Assembly: GCA_014529385.2 (NCBI GenBank)
Contig: CM043965.1
Coordinates: 17,061,912-17,125,911, forward strand
Source: Adiantum capillus-veneris
Taxonomy: Eukaryota; Streptophyta; Polypodiopsida; Polypodiales; Pteridaceae
Length of the DNA stretch: 64,000 nt
Direction: 5' to 3'
Shown here: positions 43,406-59,569 of the stretch, one piece after another
Layout of the letters: each line of letters opens with the position of its first letter
How positions within the stretch are numbered: the stretch's first letter is position 1
The notes under the pieces: generated by a model
The model's input: the letters and a program-made list of their open reading frames with translations, nothing else
Told to the model about the DNA's origin: nothing
Database searches by the model: none
Position numbers and translations under genes: made by a program

Positions 43406-44631
43406 GAGGGAGAGTCCTATTAATGCTTCACATTTTGAAGTTGATTATTGCCATAGGAGAGAAATGAAATGATATCTTAATGTATTCAAGAGGCCAAAAT
43501 GACCTATGAGACCAAACCATTACAAACTGGTGAATCTGATACCATGTTTGGGTACAAATAAATTATAAAATGAAATTTAGAAGTGCTACTAGCTGGAAGA
43601 GAGAGAGAGAGAGAGAGAGAGCGCTCCACGACGCCATTTTACTAGTACTAATAATATCCTAGGCTTGCGGCTGCTCGTTCCTTTGCTAGCACTCCAGACC
43701 AACTTGCGAGCTTGCTCACTATTTGAAGCTATTCTTTAAACTGATGGCAAAAACGATTAGCCGATTAGATGCAGCACTAATAACAGCATAGGCTTGTGGC
43801 CGCCATAGATAGCGCTCACTGCTTTGCTGTAACTCCCATGTACACGATATAAAGTTAAAAGATACACTTAAAATAGATTGTGTGCCGCCCTAAATATAGT
43901 AGGTGGATTAGCATGTTAAATATCAGGAAGGATAGCGATAAAATTGGCCTCTAATTAGAGATTGCGGCGCTGATGCAGCTTGATTAAGAATCGGGCCAGA
44001 AAAAAGAAGCTCACACAAAAGCTAGACCCATGGAGCATGTTGATTGAGCATGGGGCAAAAGAGAAGAACCTTATGAGCTATTGAGGGCTTGCTGGGCAGG
44101 AAGAGGATTAGAGGCATGCCTTTAATATGTAAGATGGAACAACAAGAAACTTAGAGCAAAGTGAATTGTAGTTGGACGTCAGCCCTTTGAAGCACAAAAA
44201 ACAAAAACGACATCAGCTCTTTGAAGATAACTATCATGAGCAGGCATCTTTTTCCTTCCTTGCGCTCAGACGTAGTCTTCTTTTTCTTCTCACATGCCTC
44301 TACTGTAGCAGCTACTCAAAGCATATTCTCATTCACACACTTTTCTAGTCGTCATCAAGGTGGTCTTGAAAACCTTTTTTAATAGTAGTAAATTCAAAAT
44401 TTCAACTCATGCACATAGACTGCTATCACAGAAGCTCACAAAATCTAGCCTGAATAATTAGTGAGAGTTTGTACAAACAAAGACTTATCTTCTTGATTCC
44501 TCAAGATTGCATCTTCTCAATTGTGGTTGTCTTTGAAACTCCTGAACAGGAAAGAAACACATAACAAAAATTCATAATATATAGCTCCTTGAATCTTTCA
44601 CAGAACTTATCTTTTGTGGTCATGCTCTCCA
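43406..44631. other. Interior of the short-LTR element before its right LTR
   Basis: No gene seen. There is one (GA)n array at 43600-43622. This is the 5' part of the carrier element in its own (minus) direction. Confidence 0.5.
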
Positions 44632-44645
44632 GGTCTCTAATATCA
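44632..44645 (-). promoter_or_regulatory. Decayed primer binding site of the short-LTR element
   Basis: In minus reading TGATATTAGAGACC directly follows the LTR end GATTCAACA. It matches the initiator tRNA-Met site TGGTATCAGAGC at most positions. Confidence 0.7.
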
Positions 44646-44748
44646 TGTTGAATCGGAGGGAGAGAGCACAGGTAGATGAGAGGAAAGAGAGACGACACCA
44701 TCATATGCAATCCCCAAAGTGTATGGAGAGAACACACTGAATACACAT
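44646..44748 (-). repeat. Right LTR of the short-LTR element, first part
   Basis: Matches 17237-17339. Interrupted at 44748 by gypsy-3 and resumed at 55998. Confidence 0.9.
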
Positions 44749-47423
<2,675 letters not shown>

Positions 47424-47440
47424 TTAGCCCTCCCCCAGGA
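47424..47440 (-). promoter_or_regulatory. Polypurine tract of gypsy-3
   Basis: In minus reading TCCTGGGGGAGGGCTAA directly precedes the LTR start TGATAGCC. Confidence 0.82.
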
Positions 47441-47451
47441 TGATGGTATAT

Positions 47452-50400
47452 TCATGTACCATCATAGAGCATCTTTTCCAAAGAGAGTGCTTCAGAGTCC
47501 TTGACGAGATCTTCATTGTTTGGCCCCTCTGAATTTTGGCTAGAGTTACACTCATGCTTCATGTAACAATACTTACATGAGACAGTGGCCTTTTGACAGA
47601 TCTTTGGTAGATCCTTTGGTAGAAGGCGACTTAAATAGGGCTTCAAGCGATACCCGTTTACTTTCCTGGAGTGCTCTTTACCATTCAAGTCCATAAGCTG
47701 ATAGTAACTTGAATTGAAAGCCTTCTTGACTATGTATGGCCCTTGCCATCTTGTTTCAAATTTGGCATCAAAACGATTATCGAATTGATTGTCATACCTT
47801 AGCACAAGATCTCCTTCATTGATGCCTTTGTCCTTCAGTTTCTTGTCAAGCTTCTCCTTTGTCTGTACGTTGTGGCTTTCCTCTTATAGCACTCGTATGC
47901 TGCTTCTCTTTTCCACTCAAGCTCAGCTAAGGTAAGAAGTCGATCCATCCATGCTTCTTGATCATCATGTGCTGATTTGCCATGAAGTCGCATTGTTGGA
48001 ATGTTTAGCTCAATTGGCTGTAAAGCCTCTTGACCATAGACCAAGTGAAATGGTGTGAACTCCGTGGCTTCCCTATATGTGGTTCGATACGCCCACAAGG
48101 CACCATCCAAGAAGTCATCCCACAACTTTGTCTTGTTTTTCACCATCTTTCTAATGATGCCTGCAATGACACCATTAGCTTTTTCTACCAAACCATTTGA
48201 TTGGGGATAGTAGGGTGTACTGTGACGATGTAGAATGTGAAGTTCTTCACAGACTTCTGTGAGCAATCCCTTTCTAAACCCTGGACCATTATCAGAAACA
48301 ATCTCCAAAGGTGTGCCAAATCTACAACAAATGTGAGTGTAGATGAATTTGCTCACTGTCTTCTCATTTACTTGTGCCACACTTTGTGCTTCCACCCACC
48401 TAGTCATATAGTCTACAGCCACTAGAATGTAGAGTTTACCATTTTTTGTCCTAGGCAGAGGACCCATAGCATCAATGCCCCACTTTTCAAACGGTCCATT
48501 TGCAAGCACGATTTGCCGTGGACCATAAACCAATCTTCTATTCCCATTTACCTGACAATTGTGACAACTTTTACGCCAATGTTGGACATCCACATGTAGA
48601 CTTGGCCAAACATACCCCGGAAGCAAAATCTTCTTCACAATTAATTCTTGGGCAAAATGACCACCACATGCTTCTTCATGCAAACCTTTTAGAATGGCTG
48701 GAATTTCCTCAATAGTTGGTACTCTTCTGCATACTTGATCCCTCCCTCTTTGATAGAGGGAGCCTTCTAGGAAGAGATATGCGCTTGCCTTCTTCATGAG
48801 TCTCCTCTTCTGATCCTTCGTGAAGTCTTGTGGAAACTCGCCCTCCAAAATGTAGCTAATAATGGGAGTCAATGACTCCAATCCCTGGTATCTCGGTTGC
48901 TTGACAGTTGCTGCCACCAGGATAACCTGCACTTCTTTCTCAACACATGTAACTACTTGCTGTGCAAGTAAATCGGCATCTTCATTCTGTTTCCTAGGAA
49001 TATGATATAGTTGCACTTCTTCAAATTGATTAAACAATCTACGAATGGCATGAAGTTTTGTCCATAAGCTTTCATTCTTGCATACCCAAATGCCTAAAAT
49101 CTGTTTAACAATGAGAAGTGCATCTCCCTTTACCATGAGACGTTGTATCCCTTGGCCAATGCACATCTTCAAACCATGAATTAGTGTGTCGTATTCTGCT
49201 TCATTGTTGCTAGCTGAACTTGGTAGATTGAACTTCTCTTTCATGACCACCTCTCCACTTGGGTTGAGCAACACTAGCCCTCCCCCTGCTTTTCCTGTGG
49301 CTCGATGAAAAGCTCCATCAAATAACAAGGTAAAATCATTAGGAATACTTTTTGGTGGTGGCAATGGTAGGGTCTTTACTTCAGGCACCTTAATCTCCTT
49401 TTCGTGCACCCTATAAGTGAGAATCCCTGCCAATTGTGCACGCACACTATCTTCTACCTTGAAAGAGTATTGAAACTCTTGCAACTCCATAATCCACTTT
49501 GAGATCCTAGTACTAAGATTCATTTGAGATGACACCCAAGGGAACAAATTTTCTGCAGTGAGAATTACAAAAGGTTTTGGTAGCAGGTAGGATCTAAACT
49601 TTCTCACCGCAAACATGAGAGAAAGCATCATGAGTTCTGCTTCTGTGTAGTCTCTCTCCAAAGAATTCATGACCCTACTAGCAAAGTAGATGGGTCGCAT
49701 CCTTGTACTGTGGGGATCTTGTTGTAGCAACACAGCACCAATTGTTTCTTTCCCAGCACTAGAGCTAACAAAGAATGTGTACTCCCAACAAGGAGGCATG
49801 AGTGTTGGTAGCTCTGACAAAATGGCTTTAATGTTACAAAAGTACTCTTCAAGCTCATCAGACCATGCAAATTCTACTTGTTGTGTCAACTTTTGCAAAG
49901 GATGAAGCAACTCCGAAGCTAAGTGAATAAAGCGTGACATATACTTCACTTTTTGAATGAATGATATGACCTCTTTGAGATTCTTGGGTGAGGGGAGCTC
50001 AATAAGAGCCTTTGCCTTTGAATGATCCACCTCAATGCCTTTATAGGAAACCTTGTGACCAAGCAAGATCACTTCATCCTCAGCTATGTGACACTTGTCG
50101 GGGCTGAGTTGACCTCCCATGTCATAGAGCTTCTTTAAACCTTCTTCTACCCTTTGTAGATGCAATGATTTTGAGCTATAAATGCAAAATTCATCAATAA
50201 AAACCCTAATGGACTTTCCAAAGAATGCTTGAAACACCATGTTCATGAAGCGTTGGAAAGTTGCAAGAGCATTTGTCAGGCCAAATGGCATGACTCTAAA
50301 AGCATAACAACCCCAAGGAGTGATAAAGGTTGTTTTCAATTGATCCTCCAATGCGATACCTATTTGAAAGTAACCCGAGTAGCCATCACACAGAGTGTAC

Positions 50401-52721
50401 TTCTCATGAGCAGCTACTTCATTTAGTATCTCATCCTGAAATGGGAGGGGAAAGTGATCTCTTTTTGTTGCCTCATTAAGTGGACGATAATCCACACACA
50501 CCCTCCACTTGCCGTTTTTCTTAGGAGTGACAACAACGGGAGAGACCCACTCTGAATTCTCCACTGGATAAATGAAACCTGCTGCTAGAAGCTTTCTTAC
50601 CTCCTTGAGTAGAGCCTGCTCCTTAATGACTCCTAGCCTTCGTAGCTTTTGAGCCTTAGGTGTGGCCTCTGGCTTCAACTCAATCTTGTGTTGAACAACA
50701 TCTACTCCACGCACGTCGGTGTAGTCTTTAGCAAAAAGACTAGGAAACTTCCTTAGCACACATTTGAACTCCTCTCTTTCATCCTTTGTAAGTGTTGTTG
50801 ATAGCATACCTTCCAGCATCCCTTCGTTCTCTTGAGGAGCTACCTCCTCCAAGCCTTGACAAGAGGTCTCTTGGTTTCTTGGCTTAAACCTTACCCCCAT
50901 GACTTCGATGGAAGACTCCTCTTCAGTAATGCTGCCGCTACTTTCTTCTTCTGAAGTGCTATCGGTCCAACCTTCTTCCGTCTCACTTTGAGATGATTCT
51001 TCATGGAGCTCCTCTTGGCGTTGCTCCTTCATGTCAAATAAAACCTTCTTGTGATTGTCATTCCTGCAAATTAGCTTTCCACTCTCCCAATCCTGCAAAG
51101 CTCGCATTTTCATTAGCCATGGTCTTCCTAGGATAAATGGGTAACCATTTCCCTTGGTAGACATGACATAGAAATCCACTGCCTTCTTAATGCCAAAGGC
51201 CTCCACAAAAACATTTTTACAAATGCCTACGCACCTAGCCTTGCTATTGTTTGCCAGTTTCACTTTGATTTCAGGTGTCTCATGGATGTGCATGCCTAGT
51301 CTTTGCATGAGCCCTTCTGTCATGATGCAAATTTGTGCACCCCCATCCACTAGACCTTTCCTAACCAATCTTCCTTTTATGTAACAATCTAGCACAGGTG
51401 TAATATCCTCGTTCATTTCAACATGTGAAATTTTTACAACAGGAAAACTCTCTTTTACCTTTCTCCTAGTGCTAACTGCCTTTGTTAAATCCCTCCTAAC
51501 TTGTGGGCATAATGCAAGAAACTGAGGCCATGAGATATCAGGACCCTTACCTCGCATGTCTTCCAACAGGTTGTATGGAGCCATACCATGTCCAAGGGGG
51601 AAGTCTTGGAGATTGATACGACGTCGAGTCCTCTTAGCTTCCTTGGTCTCCTTTGCCTTCTTGCCTTGTCCATGGTCACTCTGTGATGGGACACCCTCTT
51701 TCTCTTTACCTTTTCCTCGGCCACGCTTAATGCCATTTGCTTTCATGTCAACCTCATTTGAGTTTGTCACCTCTACCACATGCACATTTGGATCTGGCAA
51801 AGGTGGAACTCCTTCTACCCCTTGTGGAGGTGGTCTTGGTCCATTTGGTCTTTGTAGAAGCCTTGGTTGTTGACCAGTTCCTTCACCTGCATTCATCACT
51901 AGGTAATTCAAGTTAGGTCTCCCTGGCTCCCCACGGGGCCAAGGACAATTATACATCCCATGTCCAGACTCTCCGCAATTCCAACATTGCAAGACTCTCC
52001 TAGGTCGTGGATCTCGCTCTTCAGACTTCTTTGCTTGTCCCTTTGGACCTACAGCTTGTGCAAGGTGAATTGATAGGCTGCTTAAAGATTCGTTTAACTT
52101 CTCAATTACTTCCGCCGTTACCTCAGGAAGCTCCCTCGATGTTGATGCTTGTGACTTACCTTTGGGTCTAAGACCTTCTATTGGAACCTCTCCCCTTAAG
52201 CACTTGAGTTTCCTATACTTCTCAGCAGCCCTAGTTTCAGCTGCATCAAAGGTATCAGGTGCACCCGCCTCAACTTTTACCTTAAGGTCAGGAAAGAGTT
52301 CGGCTATGAACCTCTCCTTCTTTAGAAATTCTGCACCATCACCAGGGTTAGCAACATTTCGTATCCATAGAGCCCAAAGACGTAGAAACTCTTGCTTGTA
52401 CAAGTAGTAGTCATCTAAGTCTTTTTGCTTATGAGAAACAATGTCTTGCCATAATTTTTGAGTGTTTTGGGGATCAAAGAAGTATTTCTTGAAATGATTC
52501 AAAACTTCTGTGTAATTCCCCTTAACTTCCTCAGGCAAGGAGTCAAACCAAGTGCTAGCATCTTTCCTAAGGACCACCTCAAAAATTTCTACACGTTCTT
52601 GATCAGTTATTATCCTCTTGATACGGCAAGACATCTTGAAATTTGCTAAAAATAATTCTGCATCCTCTCCAGGCTCTCCAAAGAAAAGAGGATACCCAGA
52701 CATTTGGCGTTGGCTTTCCAT
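47452..52721 (-). pseudogene. gypsy-3 gag-pol polyprotein (one frameshift, altered RT box)
   Basis: Open from the ATG at 52721 for 1628 residues to 47835, then after one frameshift near 47875 to a TGA at 47452. Domains: Gag (STWFDSLPEEVKGNY); zinc knuckle CWNCGESGHGMYNC from residue 246; protease GLVDGGAQIC with Asp459; RT with motif A CDGYSGYFQI and motif C VFIDEFCIY, where the second Asp of the usual FMDDF is Glu844. A first RNase H lacks the usual catalytic residues (FFVSSSAGKE, LTAENLF). A second RNase H has the D-E-D-D set (LFDGA Asp1135, NNEAEY, KGDALL, NEDADLL). Integrase has HEEACGGHF, CHNC, WGIDAMGP (Asp1417), VSDNGPGF and NGLVEKAN. A chromatin-reading tail is not evident. The element is young but this copy is probably inactive. 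Confidence 0.93.
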
Positions 52722-53311
52722 TGAATTGATTTCAAAGTAACACCCGTTTTTGTTTTTCTTTCTTAAAAAGATTTACACAATAATGTTTTGTAGCTTGCAA
52801 TCTATTCTACAACAAAATAAAGATATTCACATCAAACGACCTATGATGATCAATAAGAGGTAGGATGACAGGGTTTGGTGATGCGAGAATTTCTCCTACT
52901 CTTTGGGCACCAAACATGAACACCACACGTTGTTGAAAATGGATTTTCCTACTAATTGCAATGTTTATTCTAATGTGTGGAGTGAAATGGAAGGGGAAAA
53001 CCTCTATTCCTGGGCCATTATCCATGGTCTATGCATGACCTAATGCTTAAAACAAAACAAAAATATAGACGTCCAAACTAAGGTCGTACCTAATGAGAGG
53101 AAAAATAAAAGGATTTACTGAAGCGTTTATCTCGGCCAACCTAAGAGGACCTAAAATTCTACGAATGACACGTTGAAATTGCAACTTAGTACTAACAATT
53201 ATGTGTACCTTTTGCCTTGCAATGGGAATGAAGGGATCATACAAATTTTTGTGATTCATGCAAACTACTTCACTATGCTAAAGGTTGATTCTACACAAAA
53301 ATACACAAGCC
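52722..53311 (-). other. gypsy-3 leader with two related short open frames
   Basis: In minus reading two consecutive frames of 70 (53259-53047) and 72 codons (53025-52807) lie before gag. Their proteins resemble each other over about 50 residues: RLAEINASVNPFIFPLI against RVGEILASPNPVILPLI, and DVYIFVLF against DVNIFILL at the ends. The DNA is a diverged tandem repeat of about 235 bases. They could be small upstream frames or just a leader repeat. Confidence 0.55.
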
Positions 53312-53331
53312 GTCCTCAGTGGGGGCACCAA
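53312..53331 (-). promoter_or_regulatory. Primer binding site of gypsy-3
   Basis: In minus reading TTGGTGCCCCCACTGAGGAC follows the 5' LTR end after two bases. It begins with TGG as expected; I cannot name the tRNA with confidence. Confidence 0.7.
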
Positions 53332-53333
53332 TT

Positions 53334-55997
<2,664 letters not shown>

Positions 55998-56062
55998 ACA
56001 TATATAGTGGGGAGTCCTAGCTATATATAGCATAAGTGTGGGCTCTCTATATAGCTCTAATA
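55998..56062 (-). repeat. Right LTR of the short-LTR element, second part
   Basis: Matches 17336-17402 (TATATAGTGGGGA, GCTATATATAGCATAAGTGT). Ends GCTCTAATA instead of GCTCCAACA, then GTACG. Confidence 0.9.
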
Positions 56063-56067
56063 GTACG

Positions 56068-57170
56068 GTGTGGGATCACGTCCAGTCATAGACCACTGTT
56101 CAAAACATACAAAGAAAATGCTATGTTAGAATTTAAAAGTCCCAAATACCCATAACTACCAAACCTAAAGGGAAATGAAAAAACATTACAAAGTCGGTCT
56201 CAAATGATGACCATCCGTTGCTCCCCAAGTGGTGAAATCTCCCTACCTCTACTCGCGCTCTGGCTGCTTCCTTTTGTTGCTTCCACTTGTCAGGACTCTC
56301 GCACGTTGTCCGGTTTGCATTCTTCCAATCTTTTTTGGCCTGTCAATCTAGCCTCTTCCACCTATTATTTATTTCTTTCTACACTTTAGAGCGCTTGTGC
56401 TTGTAGTACTCGAGTATCCACACCTTCATCAAGTCTTCATTGAAGCGCTCATCCCGATTTGACACGGAAAACTCGTCATGCAGCATGTTGATGACTCTGT
56501 CTTTTATATCATTTGAAACTTCACTCCAGGTGTTTAGTATGTAGTGTTGAAACACTTCAGAGAAAAGGCCGTACATGCACAAGATCACCTTCTTGCCGTC
56601 TCATCCAAGATGATGCTACCACTAATGTTGATTGAGTACGACAAGCCCTCTCACCTGTGATGCATGAACCTTCGTGTCACTACACACATCTTGAGTGGCA
56701 TCTCGATGGGGGTACTGGCGACAAGTTTCTCCACTGGAGTTTGGGCCTCAAAGCGAGGAGTGTCAAGTGGGGTGAGTCTTGGTGGAGTAGCGACTGGTGT
56801 GTAGCCAGGAAGAGCCGATAGACACATAAAACCTAGAGTAGTGTGCAACATCGTGACCAGTGTAAGGGTGGGTAAAGAAGAGAGAAATAAGGAGTCTCCA
56901 TGACTATGAGACGGTGTGGAAGCATCAGTGGCTCCTCCTCCACAGCAATCACTACCACGGCCACTAGAGCATCAATGCGTAGAGAAATGTGTAGATTTTC
57001 TAGTCGACACCAAACTCTTGGAGCGCGTTGATTGCTCCAAAGCAGACGTGGAGACTTTGAAGGAGTGGAATGACACGACTACGTATTGGAGCAATGGCTG
57101 TCCTCGTACCACCTCCTCTGCTCGAGGTCCAAGGAAGCAAGAAATTGATCATCATCCGTACCTGCATTAA
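56068..57170 (-). pseudogene. CACTA-2 second transposase gene (Transposase_24-like), broken
   Basis: In minus reading, 57161-56890 gives FHSFKVSTSALEQSTRSK, then LVSTRKSTHF, typical of the 5' exon of the second CACTA gene, which CACTA-1 lacks. A stop-rich Pro/Thr stretch follows (ATPPRLTPLDTPRFEAQTPV, 56851-56651). The Transposase_24-like part is at 56588-56379 (VFQHYILNTWSEVSNDIKD, RVINMLHDEF, RDERFNEDLMKV), about 70 percent like CACTA-1 by eye. The 5' half of exon 5 is at 56097-56068. Several frameshifts and stops break it. Confidence 0.82.
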
Positions 57171-57479
57171 ATACACAAAAGTTAAATCCTAATGATGAAT
57201 GGAGAAGAAAATCGGAATAAGTTATAATTTGATTCACAATTCAAATTTCACAAGTTTAGCATAGAGACAAGAATGGGTAAAACTCTATGTGAATACAATA
57301 TATATGATAAAGGGGAGAAAAATTATTCAAATACAATGTCTATGGCTTTAAGAGGTCTCTCTCTCATCCTTGCATAAGTCAACATAACTCCCTATGTCTA
57401 TATAGGGCTCTTTATTTATGAAAATGTCCTCTGTTTCATTTTGTACGAGTGCTTCCATACCACCAGTTCTCTAAAGTTA
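57171..57479. other. CACTA-2 intron or intergenic stretch
   Basis: AT-rich, no coding sequence seen. It lies between the DUF4216-like exon and the second gene's first exon. Confidence 0.5.
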
Positions 57480-57720
57480 AATGTTAAATATTTACAGACT
57501 TACTTGTTCACAATGCTCGGGTAGTATGAAAGTGTCTTGAAGGTCGGTCCACTTTTTGGTTGAGTCCACCTCAAGGAGACCTGAATCTCCTCTACATACA
57601 ATACTGTTGCAACCCTCCATGTGTATCTTGAACCATTGCACGTCGAACAAATCCACAAAACATCCTCTATAGTCTATCCTAAAAATTTCTTGTAGCGTAT
57701 CAAAGTAAAGTGAGTTTCAC
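57480..57720 (-). pseudogene. CACTA-2 DUF4216-like segment
   Basis: In minus reading LQEIFRIDYRGCFVDLFDVQ, then WFKIHMEGCN, and LLEVDSTKKWTDLQDTFILP followed by EHCEQ. DUF4216 is a regular C-terminal part of plant CACTA TNP2 proteins (usual phrases: ELDYRGFKVVLFKC and VDLSK...FILASQA). The segment is intact in phrase order but lies among broken frames. It is wholly absent from CACTA-1. Confidence 0.75.
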
Positions 57721-58680
57721 CACCACAGGAACTGCATCAGAGGACCATCGTCAACTAGATTGTTTAAATTTTTCTATGATTTTGTAGATCCGTTCCACCA
57801 TGAAATGTTGACCTTTACACCATGCTGCTATGTATGACTTATACTATAACCAGCAATGATTATGAGTGGTTATCTAAACATCTAGATAGCCACAAGTTGA
57901 ACATTGCAAATATACCTTGGGGCTGCAACCGCGCGAGTTCTTCCACTCCTCCTCAGTCACTTGTTTGTCGCACTGTTGTGCACTTTTCAATTGGTTATGC
58001 AACCATCTTAAGCTCATGAATGTTGGTAGGCTCTCAAGATCCTCTAGATGATGCATTCGTGGTTGTCTTCTCCATGTCCACTTGATTTGTGCCCTTTGTC
58101 ATTCTTGATTTGCATCCTCGTACTGTGAAATCCATTTTTGCATCAATGGATTGTGAAGCATGAAAGATCGATTGATCTTAGCCTCTAGATCTTAAGTCAT
58201 TTTCTTATCGACACCAAGATTGCACATCACAATCCTAGATATGCACTCATCATCTATGGTGCACCAAAGCGTATCTCACACACGATCAACTCTGTCTAGC
58301 CACTTTCCAAGGGAAACTAGGGACTCTAAAACCAACCAAACCTCTACCATGCTACCCTTTGGACCTTCTAACAAACATATCCCATGAGAGATTTCATGAA
58401 ACATTCTAAAAAGAACATCCATTTGGAATGCATCGTGCTTGCTATTTCCTTCTCATCAACTATGAGAACAAGAAGATGTACTTGAATGGTTAGCATGTTA
58501 GTTAGAAAGTGTTTCTCGAACATACAAACAAACTCTGTAGCGTTTAGTTTGGTGGATGTATGGAACCTACATCAATCTCCCTCTAGGAGATCCATTGCAC
58601 CAACTATGTGAGTTTGTAGATTGTGGTGCGGATGCTAGGGGACAAAGAAACCTCAATGGCCACCGATAAAATAAACTGCA
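57721..58680 (-). pseudogene. CACTA-2 TNP2 C-terminal region with complete DUF4218, broken
   Basis: In minus reading from 58680: WISQREIDVG-like start, FEKHFLTNMLTIQVHLLV, IVDEKEIASTMHSKWMFF, LECFMKSLMGYV, LEGPKGSMVEVWLVLESL, then QVTEEEWKNSRGCSPKVYLQ near 57920. DUF4218 phrases (HLLVHIVDE, RWMFFLERFMK, RPEGSMAE) are all recognisable. CACTA-1 matches only as far as DELEIAGV, so this copy shows what was deleted there. Stops and frameshifts are frequent. Confidence 0.8.
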
Positions 58681-58766
58681 AAACAAGTCTAACAATGGTA
58701 TTAAAGTCTACAGAAGGCTATGCTACGCACTTCCCACTATAATCTAGTTCACTTCAAACATACCTG

Positions 58767-59366
58767 ACACATTTAATGCCAGTCGTGTGACTTCAAACTA
58801 CTAAGATTCCCTTCTTTAGTGAAACATGTCTGGAGTGAGTGCATTATATCAGTGGACCTACGCATGAATCGAATGATCTCTTTTACTTTGCATTCCTGGC
58901 CTCTTGTCAAAATCCATGGTTCTTAAAGGATTTTTATCGATCCATTGGGTGCTATATGTGGCAAGTATTGCTCCATACAATCCTCATTTCTAAGGTTAGT
59001 TATTGCTCCAAGAGTATCTTCCTTGCCAATGAGATGGTCCCATAGCAGATTACCCACATTCTTGAATATGTGCATTGAATCAAGTAATTAATTGATCATG
59101 AGTCTGGGCCAATATGGCAACTCGTACCATAGGGAGAATCTCTTCATTCCTCTTGTCAAACTGTCATCACATATCTCCTTATGCTCTAACCATGCTTGAG
59201 TAGACATCCTTGGTGGTTCCCTTTCCAAAAAAACGTCGCTAACTTGTGATCCTCTGGAAGATGCGCTTGATGACCTTCCTAGATTTTCTTCTTGAGTGAG
59301 GGTGCCGGACGTGCATTAAATCTAGGGCCACATGTGATGCATGCTCTGTATCCGCTTTTTTTTTAG
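58767..59366 (-). pseudogene. CACTA-2 TNP2 catalytic region, exon 3 (broken)
   Basis: In minus reading it follows CACTA-1 exon 3 closely: GYRACITCGP near 59355, APSLKKK, EGHQAHLPEDHK, a WKGNH segment in place of LGREPP, then the ELPYWPRL, LLDSMHIFKNVGNLLWDH and KSHDWH phrases down to 58770. Frameshifts and stops break it several times. It ends at the same exon boundary as in CACTA-1. Confidence 0.82.
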
Positions 59367-59380
59367 CCCTACATGTATAA

Positions 59381-59569
59381 ACATGACAATAAATCCACAT
59401 GAGAAAAACAAACGTTGTCAGGAGTTTTTGTGAGCAAGGGATTGCGCATATGTACATACACATGCATGGTGCATCCAATAAAGGATTACCCAATTTCCAT
59501 AGCCAGGTGGTTACGTGGGGCCCACATGTGTATAGGTAGGACAGCATGTACGTAGTGCAACGATTTTCA
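59381..59569. other. Junction region between CACTA-2 and gypsy-4
   Basis: No clear similarity to CACTA-1 and no gene. The 5' end of gypsy-4 should be near here, but with only one LTR at most in the window its first base cannot be fixed. Confidence 0.4.

Larger units (their letters stand above)
56063..59380 (-). mobile_element. CACTA-2, main part (minus strand)
   Basis: It resumes at 56063 with the 5' half of exon 5 (GTGTGGGATCACGTCCAGTC on plus), exactly where 17236 stops. In minus reading it aligns with CACTA-1 from exon 5 back to the start of exon 3. It also keeps about 1.5 kb that CACTA-1 lacks. It fades out near 59380, in the intron before exon 3. Exons 1-2 and the 5' terminus are missing; gypsy-4, which starts soon after, may have interrupted it, so the rest could lie beyond the window. 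Confidence 0.9.
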
